Assembly (NCBI GenBank): GCA_016928125.1
Contig: JAFGLK010000187.1
Location: 1 to 11,220 of the forward strand
Direction of reading: 5' to 3'
Length of the DNA: 11,220 nt
Origin: Anaerolineae bacterium
GTDB taxonomy: Bacteria; Chloroflexota; Anaerolineae; UBA1429
Both the position numbers and the translations under genes were made by a program. Under the pieces are notes generated by a model, which searched no databases, was not told the origin of the DNA, and saw only the letters and a list, made by a program, of their open reading frames with translations. Shown here piece after piece: positions 6,072 through 11,220 of this stretch (the first letter of the stretch is position 1; every line of letters starts with the position of its first letter).

Positions 6072-7991
6072 ATGGAACAGACCACGCCAAGCGGGGAAAG
6101 CCGCAATCTCATCGGTAAATCGCGGGCAACAGCAGCAGCGGCCTGGCGCCGACTGGGCCACGTTTGGCGCTGGTGGTATCTGATAGTCCTCTTGGTGGCG
6201 GTGGGCGGGGTGGGGGCCGTGGTATGGATGCGCAGAGGCGCGACGACAGCCGCCGACGCGCCAGAGATCGTCACGGTGGAACGGGGTAACTTGATCGCCT
6301 CCATCTCGCCGACTGGCGAAGTCTATGCCCCCCGAAGCGCCGAGTTGAGCTTTGACGTGACCAAGATCCCGGTGATCGAGGTGAATGTGCGACCGGGGCA
6401 ACAGGTCCAGGCCGGTGATCATCTGGTGCGGATCGATCCGACGACACTGGAGCGAGCTGTGACCCAGGCCGAGGCTGATCTGACCGTGGCCGAGGACAAT
6501 CTGGAGAAGGCCCAGAACCCCTATACGGATCTGGATCTGGCCCAGGCGCGGTTGGCGGTGAGGCAAGCGGAGATGGCGCTCGAGGACGCACAGACGGCTC
6601 TGGAGGACGCGCAGAACCCTTATTCAGAGCTGGACGTCATTCAGGCGCGTCTGGTGGTCACGCAATCCCTCGTGGCCCTGGACAATGCCAAGAGCGATCT
6701 CGATGACGTGCTCCATCCAGACATCGAAGCAGCCCAGATCACAGTCCGCGATGCCGCCACTGCCTTGACGGCCGCTCAGAACGATCTGACTGCGGCACAG
6801 AATGACACAGAGAACGCGGCCAAAATCCGCACGCTAGAGTATGAAGCCATATATTACCGCAACGTCTATGGGGAGGCCCTGAAGAAGTTCGAGGATGGCA
6901 AGATCGACCAGCAGAAGCTGGATTGGGAGTACAGCAACATGCTGGCCGCCGATGAGAAACTCAATCAGGCGCGGGCAAGGGCCGAGTCCACTCTTGCCAA
7001 TGCCCAGAACAAACTCGCCAAAGCGCAAGAGGCCTACCAGGATGCCCTAGACGAGCTGGCCAAGCTCCGTGGTGGGCCGGATGCCACGGAGCTGACGCAG
7101 GCGCAGAGCCAGGTGATCCAAGCCGAGTACAATCTGGCCAAAGCCCGCGAGGAGCTGGCCAAGATCGAGGCTGGGCCCGAGCTCGCTGAGGTGACTCGGG
7201 CACAGAACGCGCTGGCCCAGGCTGGGTACAACCTGGCCAAGGCCCGCGCCGACGAGGCCGAGATCGAGGCCGGCCCCGATCCTAAGGAGATCGAACTGGC
7301 CCAAGCCAAGGTCCAGAGTGCGCAGGCCGCCCTGGACGAGGCTCAGGCCACGCTCAAGGCCGCCGATATGGTCGCCCCCTTTGATGCGACGGTCATCTCG
7401 GTCGGTGTACAGGTTGGTGATCTGGTCTCCTCTGGCACCCTCGTCGTCACCCTCGCCGATCTGTCCAAGCTGCGAGTCAGAGCTATGGTGGATGAAACGG
7501 AGATCAGCCAGGTGGAGATCGGCCAGGATGTGGTCATCACCTTTGACGCCTTCCCGGGCCAGCAGTTCCGTGGCAAGGTGTTGGAGATTCCTCTGCAGGG
7601 CGAGTTGACACAGAACATCCTGATGTACGAGGTGCCGGTGAGCCTTGAGGGCGCGGAGGCGGTTTCGCTCAAGCCCGGCATGACCGCCAACCTCACCGCC
7701 ATCGTGGGGCGACGCCAGAATGTCCTGCTGGTTCCTGCCATGGCGGTGCAACGCGGAGAAGAGGGCAACTTTGCCCGGCTGGAAGACCCGAGCAGCAAGG
7801 AGCCGGTCTATGCGCCCGTGGAGTTGGGACTGAGCGATGGCGTCTATGTAGAGGTCCGCCGGGGCCTGAATGAGGGCGATCGCGTCTTGGTCGAATACGC
7901 GAACTCCCAGCAGCAGCAAAGTGGCTTCTCTCAGGATCGCGTCCCCATGGGTGGCTTCGCGCCCTTTGGAGGAGGGGTCGGAGGCAGATGA
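6072..7991 (+). CDS. Membrane fusion (adaptor) protein of a MacA/HlyD-like exporter, extra-long coiled coil
   Basis: The extracytoplasmic adaptor of a MacAB-type pump, about 639 residues against about 370 for E. coli MacA. I see: a cytoplasmic head (1-33), one membrane anchor (34-53), and the first half of the lipoyl/barrel-sandwich domain (about 63-125, with VRPGQQVQAGDHLVRID). A long helical stretch follows (about 130-430), then the closing lipoyl half (MVAPFDATVISVGVQVGDLV). A beta-barrel domain (VDETEISQVEIGQDVVITFDAFPGQ) and a membrane-proximal domain come next, and the protein ends in a Gly-rich tail (MGGFAPFGGGVGG). Both arms of the helical part carry 33-residue repeats with a regularly placed proline. 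The start at 6072 is preferred because AGGAG lies at 6057-6061; the frame is open upstream only into the end of the preceding gene. The stop overlaps the permease start (ATGA), and the DNA for the Gly-rich tail doubles as the permease ribosome binding site. The adaptor class is clear, the cargo is not. Confidence 0.92.
   Translation: MEQTTPSGESRNLIGKSRATAAAAWRRLGHVWRWWYLIVLLVAVGGVGAVVWMRRGATTAADAPEIVTVERGNLIASISPTGEVYAPRSAELSFDVTKIPVIEVNVRPGQQVQAGDHLVRIDPTTLERAVTQAEADLTVAEDNLEKAQNPYTDLDLAQARLAVRQAEMALEDAQTALEDAQNPYSELDVIQARLVVTQSLVALDNAKSDLDDVLHPDIEAAQITVRDAATALTAAQNDLTAAQNDTENAAKIRTLEYEAIYYRNVYGEALKKFEDGKIDQQKLDWEYSNMLAADEKLNQARARAESTLANAQNKLAKAQEAYQDALDELAKLRGGPDATELTQAQSQVIQAEYNLAKAREELAKIEAGPELAEVTRAQNALAQAGYNLAKARADEAEIEAGPDPKEIELAQAKVQSAQAALDEAQATLKAADMVAPFDATVISVGVQVGDLVSSGTLVVTLADLSKLRVRAMVDETEISQVEIGQDVVITFDAFPGQQFRGKVLEIPLQGELTQNILMYEVPVSLEGAEAVSLKPGMTANLTAIVGRRQNVLLVPAMAVQRGEEGNFARLEDPSSKEPVYAPVELGLSDGVYVEVRRGLNEGDRVLVEYANSQQQQSGFSQDRVPMGGFAPFGGGVGGR
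6501..6698 (+). repeat. Two 33-residue repeats in the first arm of the adaptor helix
   Basis: Units at 6501-6599 and 6600-6698 begin LEKAQNPYTDLDLAQARL and LEDAQNPYSELDVIQARL, both with Asn-Pro-Tyr at the same place. A shorter degenerate third unit starts at 6699 (LDDVLHPDIEAAQ). The repetition is clear in protein and partly kept in DNA. Confidence 0.85.
7056..7352 (+). repeat. Three 33-residue repeats in the second arm of the adaptor helix
   Basis: Units at 7056-7154, 7155-7253 and 7254-7352 begin LAKLRGGPDATELTQAQ, LAKIEAGPELAEVTRAQ and EAEIEAGPDPKEIELAQ. Each carries Gly-Pro followed by an acidic, Ala-rich helix. The unit length equals that of the repeats in the first arm, with proline one position later. 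Confidence 0.88.
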
Positions 7992-9217
7992 ACCTCTACG
8001 AGAGCCTGCGCGTTGCCATCCGATCCTTGCTGGCCAGCAAGCTCCGCTCTGGGCTCACCATGCTGGGCATCGTCATCGGCGTGGGCGCGGTGATTGCCCT
8101 GGTGGCGGCCGGCGCAGGCGCCCAAGCCCAGGTAGCCGAACGGTTCGCGAGTCTCGGGTCCAATCTACTGGTGATTACCACCCGGGCGAGGTCCTTTCGC
8201 GGCGTCTCACAGGGAGGGGGGAGCGCCCAGAACCTCACCAATGAGGATGCCGAGGCCATCGTCCTGCTGGCCCGCTCCGTGGCCGCTGTGGCTCCCCAAT
8301 ATGGCACGCAGGCCCAGGTCGTCCACGGCAGCAGAAACACGCGCACGTCGATCGTGGGGGTTACCCCTGCCTATCTGACCGTCGGCAACTGGCGGCTGGC
8401 GAGCGGGCGCTTCGTGGCTGACCTCGATCTGGAGGGGCAGAGCCGAGTCGCCGTGTTGGGCGCCTCTGTGGCTGACGAGCTATTTGCCGACACGCTTTAC
8501 GACCCGCTCGCTGCGACGGTCAAGATCGACCGTCAGAACTATCGCGTGGTCGGGATCCTGGCCAGCAAGGGCGTGGGCGGCTTTCAGAACCAGGATGATC
8601 AGGTCTTTGTGCCATTGAGCACAGCCCAGGTCAGGTTCGGGGGCGCAGGCAATCGATCCCTGCAGTCCATCAATGTGCAGGTCGTCTCGGCAGACCAGAT
8701 CGAGCGCGCCAAGGCCGAGCTGACGGCTATCCTGAGGGCCCGACACGGGCTATCGCCGCGCCAGAACGACGATTTCATGATCCGCGACCAAACCCAGGTC
8801 GTCGAGATGGTGCAGGAAACGGCCGAGACGTTCACGGTCCTGCTGGGCAGCATCGCGGCGATCTCTCTTGTGGTGGGCGGCATCGGCATCATGAACATTA
8901 TGCTGGTATCGGTCACCGAGCGGACGCGGGAGATCGGCATCCGCAAGGCGGTCGGCGCCGAACAGCGACATATCCTCACCCAGTTTTTGGCCGAGGCGAT
9001 CGTGCTCAGCGTATTGGGGGGCACGCTCGGTGTCCTGGTGGGCTATGGCGCCGCGCAGGTGGTCACGCCCCTCTTAGGTGGCACACAGGCCTTGGTGACG
9101 CCCCAGAGTGTGCTCATGGCCCTGGGCGTGTCGATTGGGGTGGGCCTCTTCTTCGGCTTCTACCCAGCCTACCGCGCAGCCCGCCTGAGTCCTATGGAGG
9201 CCCTGCGCTACGAGTGA
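7988..9217 (+). CDS. ABC transporter permease, MacB/FtsX family
   Basis: A 409-residue inner-membrane permease of the MacB type, without the fused ATPase domain found in E. coli MacB; the ATPase is encoded separately upstream. TM1 is at about 22-42 (TMLGIVIGVGAVIALVAAGA). A large extracytoplasmic MacB_PCD-like domain spans about 50-275. The C-terminal FtsX core has three hydrophobic segments, near 285-305, 335-365 and 375-395. Between the second and third TM helices lies the coupling motif TERTREIGIRKAVGA, which should contact the ATPase, and the protein ends with the family signature PAYRAARLSPMEALRYE. Such permeases work by mechanotransmission, driving the outward part of the machine rather than forming a channel. 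The start overlaps the adaptor stop by 4 nt (ATGA) with GGAGG just upstream, so the two are coupled. It is the last gene of the operon, and no clear terminator follows. Confidence 0.94.
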   Translation: MNLYESLRVAIRSLLASKLRSGLTMLGIVIGVGAVIALVAAGAGAQAQVAERFASLGSNLLVITTRARSFRGVSQGGGSAQNLTNEDAEAIVLLARSVAAVAPQYGTQAQVVHGSRNTRTSIVGVTPAYLTVGNWRLASGRFVADLDLEGQSRVAVLGASVADELFADTLYDPLAATVKIDRQNYRVVGILASKGVGGFQNQDDQVFVPLSTAQVRFGGAGNRSLQSINVQVVSADQIERAKAELTAILRARHGLSPRQNDDFMIRDQTQVVEMVQETAETFTVLLGSIAAISLVVGGIGIMNIMLVSVTERTREIGIRKAVGAEQRHILTQFLAEAIVLSVLGGTLGVLVGYGAAQVVTPLLGGTQALVTPQSVLMALGVSIGVGLFFGFYPAYRAARLSPMEALRYE

Positions 9218-9241
9218 GGCTGTTCCTGCCTGCTGCACCTC

Positions 9242-10210
9242 TCAGGCCTTGACGTCTGGCGGATCGTATTGGGCCGCGATGTCGCGCGCGATCTGACGAA
9301 TCCTCTCGACCAGTTCGGGCGGCTCGAGGACCCTAGCGGCGGGGCCCTGACTCAGGATCCAAGCTACGGCCCAGTCGAGGCTTGCAACCTGAAAGCGGGC
9401 CGTGGCGGAGCCATCGGCGTGATCCTCAATCTGCATCCAGCGGCCATGCTGTTCGCGGACCAGAGGGGCCACGCTGGCCTCGAGTTGCACCGCGACGGTG
9501 TGCGCCCGATCCGGCTCCATGGTCTGCTGTAGGTAGGCGGAGGCGTCAAAGTCGCGCGGGATGCTGAACTGGCCCTCGACGGGCGTGGCGTCGTGAATGC
9601 GATCTACGCGAAAGGTGCGCATCTCGCCCCTGAGGTGACAATGGCCAACCAGATACCACAGGCCGAACTGGAACGCCAGGGCGTAGGGATCCACCGTGCG
9701 TTCAGTCAGTTTCTGGCCGAGGGCGCGATACATCAGGCGCACGCAGCGCCGCTCGCCGATGCAGTGACGCAGAAGATCCAGGATGGCGTCCCAGGGGCGA
9801 TAGTCGATGGCGGTCAGCCCCCCGATGACTAGATTCTGGCGCAGGCGGGCCACCTCCTGGCGCAGTTCATCGGGCAGCACGTTATCCAGCTTGGCCGTGG
9901 ACCCGATGACGGCGTCGCGATAGGTCTCGCCCCACACCTCGCGCACCAGATGGGCGCCCATGTAGAGCACCGTGGCCTCCTCGGCGGAGAAGACCAAGGG
10001 CGGCAGACGATAGCCGCGCATCAGGGCAAAGCCGCCGTAAGGCCCGCGCTCCGAGTAGATCGGGATACCCATCTCCTCCAACATGCCCATGTAGCGGTGC
10101 ACGGTGCGGACCGACACGCCAAGCTCCGCGCTGAGTTCGGATGCCTTCCATGTACGTCTGGATTGCATCAGCAGGATCAGGGATAGCAGGCGTGTGGCGA
10201 CTTGGCTCAT
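9242..10210 (-). CDS. WYL-domain transcription regulator (HTH_11 + WYL)
   Basis: A 322-residue DNA-binding regulator. Residues 1-60 form a winged helix-turn-helix of the HTH_11/DeoR-like kind (ASELSAELGVSVRTVHRYMGML, then the wing with GPYGGFALMRGYRLPPL). Residues about 140-225 form the WYL domain, with LWYLVGH (W185, Y186, L187) and the conserved TFRVDRI (199-205) that contributes ligand-binding Arg residues. A C-terminal WCX-like domain spans about 235-315. Such proteins act as repressors or activators, often responding to nucleic acid or nucleotide ligands; the ligand here is unknown. The ATG at 10210 has GAGG (10217-10220, read on the - strand) upstream. It is convergent with the permease gene and divergent from the DUF2807 lipoprotein gene, with which it seems to share promoter DNA, so self-regulation and control of that gene are the simplest guesses. 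Confidence 0.93.
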   Translation of the reverse strand: MSQVATRLLSLILLMQSRRTWKASELSAELGVSVRTVHRYMGMLEEMGIPIYSERGPYGGFALMRGYRLPPLVFSAEEATVLYMGAHLVREVWGETYRDAVIGSTAKLDNVLPDELRQEVARLRQNLVIGGLTAIDYRPWDAILDLLRHCIGERRCVRLMYRALGQKLTERTVDPYALAFQFGLWYLVGHCHLRGEMRTFRVDRIHDATPVEGQFSIPRDFDASAYLQQTMEPDRAHTVAVQLEASVAPLVREQHGRWMQIEDHADGSATARFQVASLDWAVAWILSQGPAARVLEPPELVERIRQIARDIAAQYDPPDVKA

Positions 10211-10225
10211 GATCTCCCTCGTTGT

Positions 10226-10233
10226 CCACGTGG
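10226..10233. promoter_or_regulatory. Perfect palindrome CCACGTGG, candidate operator
   Basis: An 8-bp perfect palindrome in the leader of the WYL gene and 10 nt before the -35 of the + strand promoter, so a protein bound here could affect both directions. A single short palindrome in GC-rich DNA can be chance. Confidence 0.25.
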
Positions 10234-10243
10234 CGGATCGCGC

Positions 10244-10272
10244 TTGACGCGCTCGTTCTTGCCTAGTATACC
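10244..10272 (+). promoter_or_regulatory. Sigma70-type promoter for the DUF2807 lipoprotein gene
   Basis: TTGACG (10244-10249, 5 of 6) and TATACC (10267-10272, 4 of 6) are spaced by exactly 17 nt. The predicted start is near 10279, leaving a leader of about 150 nt before the ATG at 10429. The -10 overlaps that of the opposed promoter. Confidence 0.5.
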
Positions 10273-10273
10273 A
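10265..10273 (-). promoter_or_regulatory. Extended -10 promoter for the WYL regulator gene
   Basis: Read on the - strand, this is TGGTATACT, an extended -10 (TGn plus a 5 of 6 hexamer). There is no -35 match at the usual spacing. The predicted start is near 10258, giving a leader of about 48 nt. It shares the central TATA bases with the + strand promoter. Confidence 0.5.
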
Positions 10274-10366
10274 CCAACGATGGCCGCGCTCCCCATCGCT
10301 GTCTCACGCCGCTGGGCCGTCATCCGACACACGAAACCCCTGTTCTCTGTTTGCGTATGGTTGTAG

Positions 10367-10389
10367 ACGATCGTAGCGGTTCACGATCG
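10367..10389 (+). repeat. ACGATCG direct repeat in the lipoprotein leader
   Basis: ACGATCG occurs at 10367-10373 (there as the palindrome ACGATCGT) and again at 10383-10389, 16 bp apart. It lies between the promoter and the ribosome binding site, so it could be a regulator site, but the match is short. Confidence 0.2.
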
Positions 10390-10415
10390 GTGGTGACCAG
10401 TATGGATCGATGGTC

Positions 10416-10424
10416 GGGAGGGAG
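10416..10424 (+). promoter_or_regulatory. Ribosome binding site that fixes the lipoprotein start
   Basis: GGGAGGGAG with GGAGGG 6 nt before the ATG at 10429. It favours that start over the upstream in-frame TTG at 10351 and ATG at 10402. It also places the hydrophobic signal segment directly at the N terminus. Confidence 0.75.
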
Positions 10425-10428
10425 AGCG

Positions 10429-11163
10429 ATGAAGTGGTCCATCATTCCGATCGCCTTGTCTATGGCGATGCTTTTGAGTGGCTGTTGTGCTCTGTTGAGT
10501 GTCGTGCGGGGATCGGGGCGCATTATCACCGAGACGCGCCAGGTATCGGGCTTTGAGCGCATCGCGCTGAGCGGCTCGGGCGAGGTGATTCTGACGCAAG
10601 GGGCGCTCACGGGCGTGCGCGTGACGGCCGATGAGAATCTGCTGCCCTACATCCGCACCGAGGTGCAGGGCGATACGCTGGTTCTGGGCCTGGACTCGCG
10701 CAGGCGCCTCACCAGCATTCGCCCCACGCGCAAAATCCGCTACCATGTGACGTATGATACCTTGCGCGGCTTGACAGCTTCCGGCTCGGGCAGCATTGGC
10801 GCGGAGACGCTCGCCGCGAGGCAACTGGAGCTTACCGTTAGCGGCTCGGGCGGCATTCGCATCGACACGCTGCGTGCCGAGGAGCTAGAGGTGGGCATCA
10901 GCGGCTCGGGCAATGTGGATCTGGCGGGCCGGACGACCGCGCAGCGGGTGCAGGTGAGCGGCTCGGGCAACTATCGCGCCCGTGAACTGGAGAGCGAGAC
11001 CGCCGACGTGCGGGTGAGCGGTTCGGGTCGCACCACGATCTCGGTGAGCGAGCAGCTCTCGGCGCGCATCTCGGGCTCGGGCTCGGTCGAATACTATGGC
11101 CAGCCGCGTGTGAGGCAGGACATCAGCGGCTCAGGCCGGGTGATCGCCCGCGGGGAACGCTGA
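10429..11163 (+). CDS. DUF2807 (head-GIN) lipoprotein
   Basis: A 244-residue exported lipoprotein. From the ATG at 10429, MKW and a hydrophobic segment lead to the lipobox LLSGC, with Cys19 the lipid-bearing residue, so the mature protein should be tethered to the outer face of the membrane. The rest matches DUF2807: an opening RIITETRQVSGFERIALSGSGEV, the block LTGVRVTADENLLPYIRTEVQGDTLVLGL, then a chain of short strands each ending in SGSG plus one or two residues. SGSG or its exact equivalent appears eight times; after the first, the spacing is 18-20 residues, which fits the rungs of a right-handed beta-helix. The family's role is unknown, perhaps adhesion or envelope sensing. The gene is divergent from the WYL regulator gene with overlapping promoters, which suggests control by it. 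No terminator is visible in the 57 nt that follow. Confidence 0.9.
   Translation: MKWSIIPIALSMAMLLSGCCALLSVVRGSGRIITETRQVSGFERIALSGSGEVILTQGALTGVRVTADENLLPYIRTEVQGDTLVLGLDSRRRLTSIRPTRKIRYHVTYDTLRGLTASGSGSIGAETLAARQLELTVSGSGGIRIDTLRAEELEVGISGSGNVDLAGRTTAQRVQVSGSGNYRARELESETADVRVSGSGRTTISVSEQLSARISGSGSVEYYGQPRVRQDISGSGRVIARGER
10570..11136 (+). repeat. Eight SGSG-coding 12-mers in the lipoprotein gene
   Basis: AGCGGCTCGGGC or a close variant starts at 10570, 10780, 10840, 10900, 10957, 11017, 11071 and 11125, all in frame. Four copies are identical at the DNA level and the other four differ by 1-2 bases. After the first copy the period is 54-60 nt. Confidence 0.9.
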
Positions 11164-11220
11164 TCCGGCCTCCTGCGTTCGGGATTGCGACGGGAGCGCG
11201 CGTCGGACCCAGGCGTGGCC

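Noticed and set aside
7047..7919. 290-codon open frame on the - strand inside the adaptor gene
   Set aside because: Its Leu/Gly/Gln-rich repeats mirror the 33-residue repeats of the real gene on the + strand.
1..11220. CRISPR arrays, insertion sequences, tRNA or rRNA genes, and phage or defence genes
   Set aside because: I looked for repeat-spacer structure, transposase motifs, terminal inverted repeats and cloverleaf or rRNA-like stretches and saw none; the only regular repeats are inside protein-coding genes.

Overview
The window is GC-rich (by eye a little over 60%) and densely coded, with nine of its ten genes on the + strand. It reads as an ordinary bacterial chromosome segment. I see no tRNA, rRNA, CRISPR array, transposase or phage gene. 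The mix of genes (two DUF3795 Cys-rich proteins, a BtrH/C39-like protein, a WYL regulator, a DUF2807 lipoprotein, and a MacAB-type exporter with a very long proline-phased adaptor) fits a Chloroflexota-like, possibly monoderm, bacterium. That assignment is an impression from protein style, not a proven placement.

Left part (1-4685): the 3' nine-tenths of uvrA (nucleotide excision repair) enters from the window edge. It is followed after 13 nt by a small Cys-rich DUF3795 protein whose ribosome binding site overlaps the uvrA stop codon. Next come a 319-residue protein resembling the BtrH N-terminal/peptidase C39-like fold, and a second, divergent DUF3795 protein. The gaps at 3083-3142 and 4103-4217 are short and hold only ribosome binding sites that I can support.

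Middle part (4686-9217): a probable terminator hairpin and an extended -10 promoter separate this block from the left part. A four-gene operon follows: MacB/LolD-type ATPase, a small membrane-anchored DUF5666-like protein, a long membrane fusion (adaptor) protein, and a MacB/FtsX-type permease. Spacings are 9, 31 and -4 nt. ATPase, permease and adaptor should form a MacAB-like export or envelope-remodelling machine. The DUF5666 protein looks like an accessory subunit of it. No outer-membrane partner is present.

Right part (9218-11220): a WYL-family transcription regulator lies on the - strand, convergent with the permease gene (24 nt between stops). It is divergent from a lipoprotein gene of the DUF2807 (head-GIN) family, whose SGSG motif repeats every 18-20 residues. 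The 218-nt divergent gap (10211-10428) contains what looks like a bidirectional promoter, with two opposed -10 elements sharing the same TATA core, plus a perfect CCACGTGG palindrome. The last 57 nt after the lipoprotein gene hold nothing I can identify.

I do not see a clearly new defence or mobile system. The best leads are the shared bidirectional promoter, the 33-residue repeats in both arms of the adaptor, the DUF5666 subunit inside the exporter operon, and the DUF3795 / C39-like / DUF3795 cluster behind uvrA.
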